Shown here: positions 33,765 through 42,748 of the stretch, piece after piece
Numbering within the stretch: the stretch's first letter is position 1
Layout: each line of letters opens with the position of its first letter
Assembly (NCBI GenBank): GCA_902781315.1
Contig: CACZIT010000038.1
Coordinates: 1-49,998, forward strand
Reading direction: 5' to 3'
DNA from: an uncultured Prevotellaceae bacterium
GTDB taxonomy: Bacteria > Bacteroidota > Bacteroidia > Bacteroidales > Bacteroidaceae
DNA: 49,998 nt
Made by a program: the position numbers and the translations under genes
Notes under the pieces: generated by a model
What the model saw: the letters and a program-made list of their open reading frames with translations, nothing else
Databases searched by the model: none
What the model was told of the DNA's origin: nothing

Positions 33765-34850
33765 TTAATGTTTTGGGCGCTTTTTTAGCCTGCAACGCAG
33801 GGGATAATGGTCGGAAATGGTGATTTTTTTGTCAATTTTGCATTCGTAGGGAATCCAGTCGTCGGAACACATGAGATGGTCGATGCGGACGTAGAACGCG
33901 TTGGCATGATAGCTGATGCCGAGTCCGTTGCCGCTCTCGCGGTAGCAGTCGGTAAGGTTCTGGCCGATGGTGCGACGGACGTAGGAGATGGGGCCGTCGT
34001 TGAAGTCGCCGGCCAGGATGACCGACCGGCAGCGCTCCAGATAGCGGGCCACATAGCGGGCTTGCGGCGCGCGGGCCTCGGTAGACTCGCCCAGGCGGTC
34101 GATGAGCAGTTGCGACTCCTGGCGGGCCGCCTTTTTGTGCATGTCGCCCTTCAGCATTTTCTTGAAGTCCGACCGTTCCTGCTCGGTGAGGCGGGTCGAC
34201 TCCAGATGGTTGTTGATGGCACAGACCGTGTCGCCGTCGATGTTGAGCAAGAAGGCTGCCGAGTGATAGGCCGAGACGGTGGGATCGTCGGCAGGGGTGG
34301 GAATGTGCTCCTTGCCCACGATGGGATAGCGGCTGAGCAGCGTGAGCACGTCGCCACCGCTCACCACACGGGTAGTGTCGATGTGGGGATAGAGGTCGGC
34401 CAGCGAGTCGCGGTCGGCCTGTCGCAGGCTGAACTCCTGCAGGAATACGATGTCGGCCTGCTGCATCCGCAGGTAGTCCAGCACCTCGCTGCGGAACTCC
34501 CCGTCGTCGATGTGGCGCTGATTGTAGGCGTTGAAGCTCACCACGCACAGCGTGCTGTCTGGCACCGTTTGCGGAAGGTTCAGCGGACAGTAGTTGCGTA
34601 CGGGCTGATAGCCCAGCAGCATGCCGGCCAGCGGGATGAGTGCCCAACGCTTCTTGAACAGCAGCCAGAAGGCCAGAAACAGCAGGTTCACCAGCACGAA
34701 GAAGGGAAACGTGAGTCCGATGTTCGACAGTTTCGGATAGACCGAAGGATCCAGCCGGTCGGAATAGCCCACCAGCAGCATCAGCAGGATGGTTGCCACA
34801 TTGGCACCGGCAATCATCCGCAGCGTGAATCTTTTCAGTTGCTTCAGCAT
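33765..34850 (-). CDS. Membrane-anchored endonuclease/exonuclease/phosphatase family protein
   Basis: 361 residues. Three membrane helices lie at about residues 10-28, 44-66 and 70-85. The EEP domain follows: CVVSFNAYNQ (about 102), DIVFLQEFSL (catalytic Glu, about 135), INNHLESTRLT (about 215), ILAGDFNDGPISYVR (about 275), and ISDHYPLRC (catalytic Asp-His, about 348). The metal- and phosphate-binding residues are intact. The substrate could be a nucleic acid, a phosphoinositide-like lipid headgroup or another phosphodiester. It lies 41 bp downstream of the rhomboid gene on the same strand, so is probably co-transcribed. Confidence 0.85.
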   Translation of the reverse strand: MLKQLKRFTLRMIAGANVATILLMLLVGYSDRLDPSVYPKLSNIGLTFPFFVLVNLLFLAFWLLFKKRWALIPLAGMLLGYQPVRNYCPLNLPQTVPDSTLCVVSFNAYNQRHIDDGEFRSEVLDYLRMQQADIVFLQEFSLRQADRDSLADLYPHIDTTRVVSGGDVLTLLSRYPIVGKEHIPTPADDPTVSAYHSAAFLLNIDGDTVCAINNHLESTRLTEQERSDFKKMLKGDMHKKAARQESQLLIDRLGESTEARAPQARYVARYLERCRSVILAGDFNDGPISYVRRTIGQNLTDCYRESGNGLGISYHANAFYVRIDHLMCSDDWIPYECKIDKKITISDHYPLRCRLKKRPKH

Positions 34851-34891
34851 AAAAAAAACCTTGAACCTCTTGCACCGTCGCGAAGCGACTC

Positions 34892-35824
34892 CTACTTCTT
34901 GCTCTGGTCGAACAGCTTGCGCTTCTCCTCGCTGGTCAGGCTGTCGTAGCCGCTCTTGCGAATCTTGTCCAAGATATGGTCAATCTCGGCCTGCTCCTGC
35001 TGCTTGCGGGCATTGTAGTCCCAGTCGGCATTGCCGGTGCGCGTCGTGGTGCGACCCGAGTCGGCCTGCTTCTTCGACCGCTTCTCCCATGCCGACCGCA
35101 GGTTGTCGAAGAACTGCTCGCCCTGCGACTTGCCATAACCCGTCGTGGGATGCTTCTGCCAGTAGCGTATCATGAAGAAGCCAAACACCATGCCGCCCAA
35201 GTGGGCCAGATGGGCCACGCCGTCGCCCGTCGTCGAGAGAGCCGAGAAGAGTTCGATGCCGGCGTAGATCATCACAAACCATTTCGCCTTGATCGGAATA
35301 GGCAGCGGGAAGATGAAGATGCGCTCCTCGGGGAAAATCATGCCGAAAGCCAGCAGAATGGCATAGATGGCACCAGAGGCACCCACCGTGGTCCAGGCAT
35401 TCAGCAGGCCGGCACTGTTGTGGGCCACTGCCGACACCATTGTCCACGAAAACTCCGGAATCTGCTCGCTGGCCATCAGGTAGAACTGCCCAAACTGGGC
35501 CAACTCCTGAAAAAGACCGGCACCGACACCGCAAGAAATGTAATAAAAAAGGAACTTTTTAGGACCCCATACACGCTCCACCACGCAGCCAAACATCCAC
35601 AGGGCAAACATGTTGAAGAACAGGTGGTCCCAACCGCCATGCATGAACATGTAGGTGAACAACTGGTACAGGCGGAAGTCGGGGGCCATGAAGAAATGCA
35701 GTCCCAGCACGTTGTTCAACACGTAGCCGCCCATGGCGTCGGTGCCCATCAGCGTGCAGACAAGAAATGCCAACACATTGATGATGAGCAGGTTTCTTGT
35801 AATGGTAGGTATGTTTCGCATCAT
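34892..35824 (-). CDS. Rhomboid family intramembrane serine protease
   Basis: 310 residues (ATG 35824 or 35821). It has six or seven membrane helices in residues 1-230. The family motif HFFMAPDFRLYQLFTYMFMHGG is broken over residues of about 43-64. The nucleophile is Ser in VGASGAIYA (about residue 143) and the base is His in GVAHLAHLGGMVFG (about 208). The C-terminal 80 residues are cytoplasmic, basic and glutamine-rich, a common Bacteroidetes extension. It cleaves membrane-spanning substrates, which are unknown here. Confidence 0.93.
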   Translation of the reverse strand: MMRNIPTITRNLLIINVLAFLVCTLMGTDAMGGYVLNNVLGLHFFMAPDFRLYQLFTYMFMHGGWDHLFFNMFALWMFGCVVERVWGPKKFLFYYISCGVGAGLFQELAQFGQFYLMASEQIPEFSWTMVSAVAHNSAGLLNAWTTVGASGAIYAILLAFGMIFPEERIFIFPLPIPIKAKWFVMIYAGIELFSALSTTGDGVAHLAHLGGMVFGFFMIRYWQKHPTTGYGKSQGEQFFDNLRSAWEKRSKKQADSGRTTTRTGNADWDYNARKQQEQAEIDHILDKIRKSGYDSLTSEEKRKLFDQSKK

Positions 35825-35852
35825 AATTTCTGTTTATGTTCAATAATGAGCG

Positions 35853-35860
35853 CAAAAGTA
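35853..35860 (-). promoter_or_regulatory. Promoter -7 box of the rhomboid gene
   Basis: TACTTTTG on the minus strand (exact TAnnTTTG), 29 bp before ATG 35824. Confidence 0.5.
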
Positions 35861-35941
35861 CGAAAAAATCCCGTTATTTTGCACAAAAAGAGGGCTTTAA
35901 ACACAAAATTTCAAAAAAAAATCATTTTTTTTAGATTTTTG

Positions 35942-35973
35942 TTTGTTTTTCTGAAATGAATGTTCTATATTTG
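35942..35973 (+). promoter_or_regulatory. Promoter of the HU gene
   Basis: TTTG (35942-35945), a 20-bp spacer, TATATTTG (35966-35973). A full match to the Bacteroidetes consensus, 50 bp before the gene. Confidence 0.75.
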
Positions 35974-36022
35974 TCACCAAATTGTGTAATCTACATGTTT
36001 TAATCATTTAAAAACCCTAATT

Positions 36023-36295
36023 ATGAACAAGACAGAATTGATCGCAAAGATTGCAGAGAACGCAGGTCTTAGCAAAGTTGACGCAAAGAAGGCTCTTGAG
36101 GCAGCCGTTGAAGCAGTGAAGGACGCTCTCGTAGCAGGTGACAAGGTTCAGCTCGTTGGCTTCGGCACATTCGCCGTGAAGGAACAGCCCGCTCGTGAGG
36201 GTATCAACCCCGCAACCAAGCAGAAAATTAACATCGCTGCCAAGAAGGTCGCCAAGTTCAAGGCTGGTGCTGAGCTCGCAGACGCTGTGAAGTAA
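36023..36295 (+). CDS. HU family DNA-binding protein
   Basis: 90 residues, the standard HU length. MNKTELIAKIAENAGLSKVD opens the helical dimer body, GDKVQLVGFGTFAVKEQPAR is the strand pair, and GINPATKQKINIAAKKVAKF is the DNA-binding arm and signature. It bends and compacts DNA in the nucleoid. It is monocistronic, with a consensus promoter and strong terminator, and uses highly biased codons as expected for an abundant protein. Confidence 0.97.
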   Translation: MNKTELIAKIAENAGLSKVDAKKALEAAVEAVKDALVAGDKVQLVGFGTFAVKEQPAREGINPATKQKINIAAKKVAKFKAGAELADAVK

Positions 36296-36325
36296 GAATT
36301 TTTGTAAACTTTTTTGCAAATAAAA

Positions 36326-36357
36326 AGAGACGACTCCCAAACATGGGAATCGTCTCT
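36326..36357. terminator. Shared terminator of HU and kduD
   Basis: AGAGACGA-TCCC stem with GGGA-TCGTCTCT, an 8-nt loop, TTTTTTT on the plus strand and an A/T-rich flank on the other. Confidence 0.85.
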
Positions 36358-36378
36358 TTTTTTGTTTGTCCTGCCCGA

Positions 36379-37188
36379 CTACTGGGGCTGCTTGCCGATG
36401 TAGGCCAGGATGCCACCGTCGACGTAGAGCACGTGACCGTTCACGGCGTCAGAGGCATGCGAAGCCAGGAACACAGCGGGTCCGCCCAGTTCCTCGGGCT
36501 CGAGCCAGCGACCTGCGGGCGTCTTGGCGCAGATGAACGAGTCGAACGGATGGCGGCTGCCGTCGGCCTGACGCTCGCGCAGGGGTGCTGTCTGCGGCGT
36601 GGCGATGTAGCCCGGGCCGATGCCGTTGCACTGGATGTTGTATCCGCCATACTCCGAGCAGATGTTGCGGGTGAGCATCTTCAGGCCGCCCTTGGCAGCG
36701 GCGTAGGCGCTCACGGTCTCGCGACCGAGTTCCGACATCATCGAGCAGATGTTGATGATCTTGCCTTCGCGGCGCTCCATCATCTCGGGCAGCACGGCCG
36801 ACGAGACGATGAACGGAGCCACGAGGTCGACGTCGATGACCTGCTGGAACTCCTGGCGCTTCATCTCGTGCATGGGGATGCGCTTGATGATGCCGGCGTT
36901 GTTCACGAGGATGTCGATCTGGCCCACCTCCTCATGAATTTTCTCCACGAGAGCCTTCACGTCGTCTTCCTTCGTCACGTCGCACACGTAGCCGTGCACG
37001 TTCTCGATGCCGGCCTCCTTGTAGTTGTTCAGACCGCGCTCCAGCGCAGCCTCGTTGATGTCGTTGAAGATGATGTTCTTCACTCCGGCTGCCACAAATG
37101 CCTTGGCAATGTTGAAGCCGATACCGTAAGATGCGCCGGTGATCCAGGCGTTCTTACCCTCTAATGAAAAGTCTTTTAAACTGGTCAT
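36379..37188 (-). CDS. kduD: SDR oxidoreductase, probable 2-keto-3-deoxygluconate dehydrogenase
   Basis: 269 residues. A classical short-chain dehydrogenase: NAD-binding TGASYGIG (about residues 18-25), VNNAGI (about 96-101), catalytic Ser in NICSMMSE, YAAAKGG with the Tyr-Lys pair, and GPGYIATP. It lies downstream of kduI on the same strand, which supports KduD (oxidation in the pectin-derived uronate pathway). The alternative is gluconate 5-dehydrogenase, which differs little in sequence. The 136-bp gap between the genes holds a short tandem repeat but no exact promoter box. Confidence 0.85.
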   Translation of the reverse strand: MTSLKDFSLEGKNAWITGASYGIGFNIAKAFVAAGVKNIIFNDINEAALERGLNNYKEAGIENVHGYVCDVTKEDDVKALVEKIHEEVGQIDILVNNAGIIKRIPMHEMKRQEFQQVIDVDLVAPFIVSSAVLPEMMERREGKIINICSMMSELGRETVSAYAAAKGGLKMLTRNICSEYGGYNIQCNGIGPGYIATPQTAPLRERQADGSRHPFDSFICAKTPAGRWLEPEELGGPAVFLASHASDAVNGHVLYVDGGILAYIGKQPQ

Positions 37189-37199
37189 GATGGTTTTCT

Positions 37200-37232
37200 T
37201 TTACGGAGTGTAGGAGTGAAAAGGAGTGTAGG
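37200..37232. repeat. Short tandem repeat between kduI and kduD
   Basis: GGAGTGTAGGAGTG occurs twice, separated by AAAA. Low complexity, no known role. Confidence 0.5.
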
Positions 37233-37324
37233 AGTGCTGACCATGGCCTTACCTCCTCATCTACTTCTCACATCGCTGACTCCACAATTATTATATTTCC
37301 GTTGTTATTGATTCATCCAACACG

Positions 37325-38167
37325 CTATCGCAGATCGGTGATCTTCGAGAAGTCCTGGTCGCCATAGTCGAGGTTCTCGCCGCCCATACCCCAGATGAAC
37401 GTGTAGTTGTGAGTGGCGGCAGCCGAGTGGATGCTCCATTCGGGCGAGAGCACGGCCTGGTCGCCCTTCATCCAGATGTGGCGGGTCTCCTCCACCTCGC
37501 CCATGAAGTGGCAGATGGCCTGATCCTCAGGCAGTTCGAAGTAGAAGTAAGCCTCCATGCGGCGCGAGTGAACGTGGGCAGGCATCGTGTTCCAAACCGA
37601 ACCCGTGGCCAGTTCCGTCATGCCCATCTGCAGCTGACACGTGGGCAGCACCTGGTTCACAATCATCTTGTTGATGTTGCGCTCGTTCGACATCTCGAGG
37701 CTGCCCATGTGGGCCACCACGGCGTCCTGCTTCGTAATCTTCTTGCAGGGATATTCAGCGTGAGCCGTCGTTGAGTTGAAGTAGAACTTGGCGGGCTTCT
37801 GCGGATCCTTCGAGCAGAAGAACACGTCGCGGTCGCCACGGCCGATGTAGAGCGCCTCCTTGAAGTCGAGTTCGAACACGTCGTCGCCCACCTTCACGCA
37901 GCCGGCGCCACCCACGTTGTAGATGCCCACCTCGCGGCGTGTGGTGAAGAAAGGAGCCTTCAGCGGGTCGATAGCCTCCAGCTTCAAGCACTCGTCGACG
38001 GGCATAGCACCGCCCACGACCATGCGGTCGTACATAGAATACACCATGTTCACCTCGTCCTTGGCAAACACCTTCTCAATCAGGAAATCACGGCGCAGGC
38101 GCGTCGTGTCGTAGTGCTTAGCATCCTCAGGATGTGCAGCATAGCGCAGTTCGTAATTTGTCTTCAT
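37325..38167 (-). CDS. kduI: 5-keto-4-deoxyuronate isomerase
   Basis: 280 residues, normal length. It converts 5-keto-4-deoxyuronate (from unsaturated galacturonate of pectin) to 2,5-diketo-3-deoxygluconate, which KduD then reduces. A double-cupin protein: YSMYDRMVVGGAMPV, REVGIYNVGGAG and ALYIGRGDRDVFF in the first half, and the metal site PAHVHSRRMEAYFYFEL (His-x-His and Glu, about residues 196-212) in the second. It ends in SIHSAAATHNYTFIWGMGGE. It has its own promoter and is followed by kduD. Confidence 0.96.
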   Translation of the reverse strand: MKTNYELRYAAHPEDAKHYDTTRLRRDFLIEKVFAKDEVNMVYSMYDRMVVGGAMPVDECLKLEAIDPLKAPFFTTRREVGIYNVGGAGCVKVGDDVFELDFKEALYIGRGDRDVFFCSKDPQKPAKFYFNSTTAHAEYPCKKITKQDAVVAHMGSLEMSNERNINKMIVNQVLPTCQLQMGMTELATGSVWNTMPAHVHSRRMEAYFYFELPEDQAICHFMGEVEETRHIWMKGDQAVLSPEWSIHSAAATHNYTFIWGMGGENLDYGDQDFSKITDLR

Positions 38168-38205
38168 ATTCAGAATGATTTAATTTTAGGTTTCGTTCCA
38201 ATTTG

Positions 38206-38213
38206 CAAAGTTA
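38206..38213 (-). promoter_or_regulatory. Promoter -7 box of kduI
   Basis: TAACTTTG on the minus strand, exact TAnnTTTG, 39 bp before the start codon. Confidence 0.55.
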
Positions 38214-38314
38214 CTGAAAAATCGCATAACCAAAGAATTTAAAACGCAAAAAAATGAAAAAACGCATCACCTATTTAATAATAAGCCATCTTCCAACGCC
38301 AGTAACTCCGCCAC

Positions 38315-38386
38315 CCGATGCCCACAAACGCACCATCCGATGCCCACAAACATACCTCCTGATGCCTGTAAATGCAGCTCCTGATG
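38315..38386. repeat. 22-bp tandem repeat, three and a fraction copies
   Basis: Units begin at 38315, 38337, 38359 and 38381, exactly 22 bp apart. The first two read CCGATGCCCACAAACGCACC and a near copy; the third is more diverged and the fourth is partial. It lies in the 416-bp gap between kduI and tRNA-Gln, which contains no credible gene (an unlikely frame runs across it). Confidence 0.75.
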
Positions 38387-38533
38387 AAGCAAAAACGTTT
38401 TACTTCATCAGACCTATGAAATGGTGAAAATAAAAGAAATGAAATGGAGGAATAGAAGAAACGCTGTGGAGGGATAAGGGAGAAGAAATGAGGAATATGA
38501 GGAGAAGAAATGGAGGACAAGAGGCTACAAAAA

Positions 38534-38567
38534 CAGCCCGCCAAAGCAAGGAAGCTCTGGCGGGCTG
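38534..38567 (-). terminator. Terminator after tRNA-Gln
   Basis: Stem CAGCCCGCCA / TGGCGGGCTG, followed by TTTTTG on the minus strand, 17 bp past the tRNA. Confidence 0.8.
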
Positions 38568-38583
38568 CGGGGGTTAAGGGTTG

Positions 38584-38654
38584 TTGGGTGACTCGGATTC
38601 GAACCGGGAATGACAGAACCAAAACCTGTAGTGTTACCGTTACACCATCACCCA
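38584..38654 (-). tRNA. tRNA-Gln(TTG)
   Basis: Minus-strand cloverleaf: acceptor TGGGTGA/TCACCCA with discriminator A. The D-arm is GTGTAACGGTAACAC, the anticodon stem-loop ACAGG-TTTTGGT-TCTGT (anticodon TTG), and the T-arm contains GGTTCGAATCC. 71 nt; CCA is not encoded. Confidence 0.93.
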
Positions 38655-38695
38655 ATCCTGTTTGCTACGATGCCCCGAGGGGCATTTTGCGGCTG

Positions 38696-38703
38696 CAAAG
38701 TTA
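38696..38703 (-). promoter_or_regulatory. Promoter -7 box of tRNA-Gln
   Basis: TAACTTTG on the minus strand, exact TAnnTTTG, about 41 bp before the tRNA 5' end. Confidence 0.5.
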
Positions 38704-38781
38704 CGAATAAAAATTGAAGTCGCAAAATTTTAGCATGCTTTTATTTCCAGATGGCGGAAAAACGTCTGCTGAGGGGCCGCA

Positions 38782-40080
38782 CTACTTCACGGTGATGAGG
38801 TAGTAGTTTTTCTTGCCCTTCTGGGCCAGCAGGTACTTGCCGTCGATGAGGTCGTCGCTGGTGATGGGGCGCTGCTGGTCGGCGAGTTTCTCCTTGTTCA
38901 GCGACACACCGCCACCCTGCACCATCTTGCGCATCTCACCCTTCGAGGGGAACACGGGAGCAGCCGTGGTGAGCAGTTCGATAGCGGGCTGACCGAGCTG
39001 GTCGGCAGCAATCTCATAGTGAGGCACACCATCGAAGACGTCGAGGAACGTCTGCTCGTCGAGGCGCTCGAGGGCTTCCTTCGTGGCCTTGCCGAAGAGG
39101 ATGTTGGAGGCTTCGATGGCCATGTCGAGGGCTTCGCGACCGTGCACCATCACGGTGACCTCCTCGCCGAGGCGGCGCTGCAGCATGCGGCGGCCGGGAT
39201 CCTGACGGTGCTCCTCTATGAGGGCGTCGATGGTCTCCTTGTCGAGCGAGGTGAAAATCTTGATGTACTTCTCGGCTTCCTCGTCGCTGACGTTGAGCCA
39301 GAACTGATAGAAGCGGTAGGGTGAGGTGCGCTTCGGGTCGAGCCACACGTTGCCCTGCTCAGTTTTGCCGAACTTCTTACCGTCGGCCTTGGTGATGAGC
39401 GGACAGGTCAGTGCGAAGGTCTCCACCTCGTTGCCCAGCGTGCGGCGAATGAGTTCCGTGCCGGTGGTCATGTTGCCCCACTGGTCGTTGCCTCCGAGCT
39501 GCAGCTTGACGCCCTTGTGCTGATAGAGATAGAGGAAGTCGTAGCCCTGCAGGAGCTGATAGGTGAACTCGGTGAAGGAGAGTCCGTCGCGGGCGGTGCC
39601 GTTGAGGCGCTGCTGCACCGATTCCTTTGCCATCATGTAGTTGACGGTGATGTGCTTACCCACCTCGCGTGCGAAGTCGAGGAAGGTGAAGTCCTTCATC
39701 CAGTCGTAGTTGTTCACCATCTCGGCGGCGTTGGGCTCTGTGGACTCGAAGTCGAGGAACTTGGCCACCTGCTGCTTGATGCACTCCTGGTTGTGGCGCA
39801 GCGTCTCGTCGTTCAGGAGATTGCGCTCCTGCGACTTACCCGAGGGGTCGCCAATCATGCCCGTGGCTCCGCCGACGAGGATGATGGGTTTGTGGCCGCA
39901 GCGCTGCAGATGGCGCAGCATCATGATGCCACAGAGGTGGCCGATGTGCAGGGAGTCAGCCGTGGGGTCGGTGCCGAGGTAGGCCGTTACCATCTCCTTC
40001 TGGAGGAGTTCTTCCGTGCCAGGCATGATCTGTGCGAGCATGCCTCGCCATTTCAGTTCTTCTACAAAGTTCTTTCTCAT
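38782..40080 (-). CDS. tyrS: Tyrosyl-tRNA synthetase
   Basis: 432 residues from ATG 40080 ([20 protein letters not shown]); the upstream open frame overlaps yidD in another frame and is not coding. The class I signature HIGH is in [13 protein letters not shown] (about residues 45-57). The KMSKS-equivalent is KFGKT (about 238-242), the common bacterial TyrRS form. Tyrosine recognition elements [13 protein letters not shown] and [12 protein letters not shown] are present. A C-terminal S4 domain follows (about 365-425: [20 protein letters not shown]). It is the last gene of the DUF4271-hemD-rnpA-yidD-tyrS run. Confidence 0.97.
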   Translation of the reverse strand: MRKNFVEELKWRGMLAQIMPGTEELLQKEMVTAYLGTDPTADSLHIGHLCGIMMLRHLQRCGHKPIILVGGATGMIGDPSGKSQERNLLNDETLRHNQECIKQQVAKFLDFESTEPNAAEMVNNYDWMKDFTFLDFAREVGKHITVNYMMAKESVQQRLNGTARDGLSFTEFTYQLLQGYDFLYLYQHKGVKLQLGGNDQWGNMTTGTELIRRTLGNEVETFALTCPLITKADGKKFGKTEQGNVWLDPKRTSPYRFYQFWLNVSDEEAEKYIKIFTSLDKETIDALIEEHRQDPGRRMLQRRLGEEVTVMVHGREALDMAIEASNILFGKATKEALERLDEQTFLDVFDGVPHYEIAADQLGQPAIELLTTAAPVFPSKGEMRKMVQGGGVSLNKEKLADQQRPITSDDLIDGKYLLAQKGKKNYYLITVK

Positions 40081-40130
40081 AAATGTAATATTTTTTATGT
40101 TTGTTTTCTTCGGTTTGGCTTGAGGGAAGG

Positions 40131-40382
40131 CTATGGCACAGGGTCGTAGCCGGAACCGCCCCAGGGATTGCAGCGCAGGATGCGCCAGATGGCCAGGTAG
40201 AGGCCTTTCACGGGGCCGTGCTTCAGGAGCGCCTGACGGGCATACTCGGAGCAGGTGGGGGTGAAGCGGCAGGAGGGCGGCGTGTAGGGGGTGATGCACA
40301 CCTGATAGAAGCGGATGGGCAACAGCATCAGCCACACGAGGCAGCGCGAGAGGAAATGAAGTATTTTCCGGACTGTGCTCAT
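40131..40382 (-). CDS. yidD: Membrane protein insertion efficiency factor YidD
   Basis: 83 residues from ATG 40382, overlapping the rnpA stop by 4 bp (ATGA). It has an N-terminal amphipathic or membrane helix ([20 protein letters not shown]), then the family core [15 protein letters not shown] and [16 protein letters not shown] with the conserved cysteines. It assists YidC-mediated insertion; the rnpA-yidD order is conserved in many bacteria. Confidence 0.96.
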   Translation of the reverse strand: MSTVRKILHFLSRCLVWLMLLPIRFYQVCITPYTPPSCRFTPTCSEYARQALLKHGPVKGLYLAIWRILRCNPWGGSGYDPVP

Positions 40383-40864
40383 GGCTGTTGGGGGGAGGAT
40401 GAGGTTGCGACTGGGTTGCAACTATCTGTAACGGAGGCCGGGCTGGCTGCAGACGACAGCTGGGTGGCGACGCGTGCCAGGAGTTGCTGCAGCCGTTGGG
40501 CTACATCGCTGCTGGGCAGATGGCGGTCGGCCATCCAGATGAACGAGAGGAGCAGCATGCGGTCGGGCATGATGCTCAGGACATCGGCCAGCAGGTGGCG
40601 GTTCTGGCGATAGGCTTCGCGCACCTGCCGCTTCACGCGGTTGCGGTCTACGGCATGGTGGAAGTGTCGCTTGGGCACGCTGATGAGGATGGCAGCCTGC
40701 GGCGAAGCGTCGCTGCCGGGACGGGCCACGGTGTCATAGACCACTCTTAAAGGAAACGACGACATCGACCGTGCGGTGCCGCCATTGAAGAGTTGGTCTA
40801 TGTGCTTCTTGCTGCATATCCGCTCTTCCTTCCTAAGGGTCTTGCGTTCCAAGTTTCCTGTCAT
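40379..40864 (-). CDS. rnpA: Ribonuclease P protein component
   Basis: 161 residues. It binds RNase P RNA and helps mature tRNA 5' ends. The family motif is [22 protein letters not shown], split over residues of about 66-87, with [17 protein letters not shown] at the N-terminus. The C-terminal 35 residues (after about 125) are a Ser/Ala/Pro-rich extension not part of the fold. It overlaps yidD. Confidence 0.94.
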   Translation of the reverse strand: MTGNLERKTLRKEERICSKKHIDQLFNGGTARSMSSFPLRVVYDTVARPGSDASPQAAILISVPKRHFHHAVDRNRVKRQVREAYRQNRHLLADVLSIMPDRMLLLSFIWMADRHLPSSDVAQRLQQLLARVATQLSSAASPASVTDSCNPVATSSSPQQP

Positions 40865-40903
40865 TTCGGGTCAGAGCCTCAGCCGAGACTCCCCCGCCTG
40901 CCA

Positions 40904-41665
40904 TTATTTCTTTTTCTTGTTCTGCTCTTGCAGGTAGGCCTTCAGCGCACCCGTCATCGAGGGATACTGCGGCGACGGAGCCTGCAGGTCGAGGCGCAGT
41001 CCGCACTCCTCGACAGCTTTTGCCGTGGAGGGACCGAAGGTGGCAATGCGGATGTCGCCCTGCTTGAACTCGGGGAAATTCTTCATCAGTGCCTGAATAC
41101 CGGTGGGGCTGAAGAATATCAGCATGTCGTAGTCGAAATTCTTCACCTCTTCCTCAGTGAAGTCGTTCGACACGGTGCGATACATATAGCACTCGGTGTG
41201 CTGCAGTTTCTTACTATCGAGCAGGTTCTTCACGTCGTCGTTGTGGACGTCGCTCAGCGGCACGAGATACTTCTCTGACTTGTGCTTCACCATTGTGGGC
41301 ACGAGGTCCTGTATTTTGCCCGTTGACCCGAAGAACACCTTACGCTTGCGATACTGAACGTATTTCTGGATATAGAGGGCGATGGTTTCGGTGACACAGA
41401 AGTACTTCATGTCCTCAGGAATGTTGAGTCGCATTTCCTTGGCCAGCTTGAAGAAGTGGTCGATGGCATGGCGCGACGTGAAGACTACGGCCGTATGGTC
41501 GAGAATGTTCACCTTTTGGTGGCGGAACTCCTTAGCAGTGATGCCCTCAACTTTGATGAACGGGCGGAAAACAAGTTCCACCTCCGACTCCTTTGCAATG
41601 TCGTAGTAAGGTGACTTGTCACTGGCTGGTTTGGGTTGCGAGACCAAGATCTTTTTAATCATCAC
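40904..41665 (-). CDS. hemD: Uroporphyrinogen-III synthase family protein
   Basis: 253 residues. Two Rossmann-like halves: KKILVSQPKPASDKSPYYDI and VVFTSRHAIDHFFKLA in the first, MLIFFSPTGIQALMKNFPEF and IRIATFGPSTAKAVEECGLR in the second, ending in PSMTGALKAYL. This is the pattern of HemD, which cyclises hydroxymethylbilane with ring D inversion. Sequence conservation in this family is low, so the assignment rests on overall pattern and on the neighbour DUF4271, 6 bp upstream, a pairing common in Bacteroidetes. Confidence 0.85.
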   Translation of the reverse strand: MMIKKILVSQPKPASDKSPYYDIAKESEVELVFRPFIKVEGITAKEFRHQKVNILDHTAVVFTSRHAIDHFFKLAKEMRLNIPEDMKYFCVTETIALYIQKYVQYRKRKVFFGSTGKIQDLVPTMVKHKSEKYLVPLSDVHNDDVKNLLDSKKLQHTECYMYRTVSNDFTEEEVKNFDYDMLIFFSPTGIQALMKNFPEFKQGDIRIATFGPSTAKAVEECGLRLDLQAPSPQYPSMTGALKAYLQEQNKKKK

Positions 41666-41671
41666 TTTGTC

Positions 41672-42694
41672 CTAATAATTTACTTTCAAAAAACTATTTA
41701 TCAGCACCAAAACTCCCCACAAAATGGCGAGGGGTACGATTTCAAGCGCACAAAGGTACAAAATAATTTGCAAAAAAAACTCTTTCTTCTGAAAAAAGAT
41801 TAGAAATGACTTATAAAAGGAGAGTATTTTGACAAAAATTATGACAATAGCCGTATAGATGATGGCACTTTGAATGGAAAGATTGAAATAAGAAAGCAAC
41901 ATCACAAGGGGAAACAACAATACGCCTTCGGCAGAGAAAAGAAAGAGAAAAGCCTTGCTCCATTGTTCGATTTTTTTCCGGTCGAAGAACACGCTTCCCA
42001 CCATCCAATAGAGCCCCATCTTCAGCAGGAAATAGCCCAGGATGGTGGCGGTGAAGATGCCGATGATCTGGTACTGCTCAATGACGAACGTGTCGCTGAT
42101 GAACGTCCGGAAGAAGAAGAAAAAGATGATGGAAAAGAGCAGACTGGTCTGCACGACGAGGAAGAACTGCGTCCAGAACTCGCCTGAGGTCTCGGTGATC
42201 TCGGTGGTGTTGGCCCGCTGCACGTAGAAGAAGTTCTTGGCCTGACGAACAATGAAGTTGCTGGCCTTGGCGAGTGATATCATGGCCAGCACGAAGCAGC
42301 CCAGCAGCAGACCAGTGATGAGGTTGTCGCCGGCAATGGTGTAGGGCACAGGGTCGCCGGCCACACCCAGTCGGCCTCCGCTGAGTTCGGGATGGAAGAG
42401 GGAATCCTTCGAGAAAAACGACTCGCGGTAGTATTGGGGCAGCGTGGCATCGCGGAAACTCTTTCCCTTCTCATGACCGGGCATGTGGAGGGTGTCGGGC
42501 TGCTCGCTCCAGTGGATTTCAGAAATCTTGATGTGGCGCTGGATGGCGGAGTCCTGCTGGGCAGGTGTGGCGTCCTTGGGCAACCACGACAACACTTCCT
42601 TCGGCGTGAGCTCATGGGGCTTCGACGCAGCCACCGCCTGGCCACTGTCGCCGGCGGCCAGATTGTGGGTGGTTGTCAGGGAGTCTTGCCTCAT
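41672..42694 (-). CDS. DUF4271 membrane protein
   Basis: 340 residues. The N-terminal 125 residues are soluble and polar, with no signal peptide. Then six to seven membrane helices follow: ITGLLLGCFVLAMISLA, FFLVVQTSLLFSIIFFFFF, IIGIFTATILGYFLL, VLLFPLVMLLSYFNLS, AIIYTAIVIIFVKIL, and LEIVPLAILWGVLVLINSF. It matches the DUF4271 pattern, which usually sits before hemD in Bacteroidetes. Function unknown; it could be linked to porphyrin or envelope biology. Confidence 0.85.
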   Translation of the reverse strand: MRQDSLTTTHNLAAGDSGQAVAASKPHELTPKEVLSWLPKDATPAQQDSAIQRHIKISEIHWSEQPDTLHMPGHEKGKSFRDATLPQYYRESFFSKDSLFHPELSGGRLGVAGDPVPYTIAGDNLITGLLLGCFVLAMISLAKASNFIVRQAKNFFYVQRANTTEITETSGEFWTQFFLVVQTSLLFSIIFFFFFRTFISDTFVIEQYQIIGIFTATILGYFLLKMGLYWMVGSVFFDRKKIEQWSKAFLFLFSAEGVLLFPLVMLLSYFNLSIQSAIIYTAIVIIFVKILSFYKSFLIFFQKKEFFLQIILYLCALEIVPLAILWGVLVLINSFLKVNY

Positions 42695-42699
42695 GAGGG

Positions 42700-42748
42700 G
42701 TATTGGTTTTTACTAGAGGTTCCAGATGAACCAGAAGTTCTAGAGGTC
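42700..42748. repeat. Short repeat-like spacer between metK and the DUF4271 gene
   Basis: Imperfect repeated blocks of the type CTAGAGGTTCCAGATG / CCAGAAGTTCTAGAGGTCC. No promoter match. Confidence 0.35.

Noticed and set aside
38275-38655. A 126-codon frame between kduI and tRNA-Gln
   Set aside because: It runs through the tRNA, its terminator and the 22-bp repeats; low-complexity composition.
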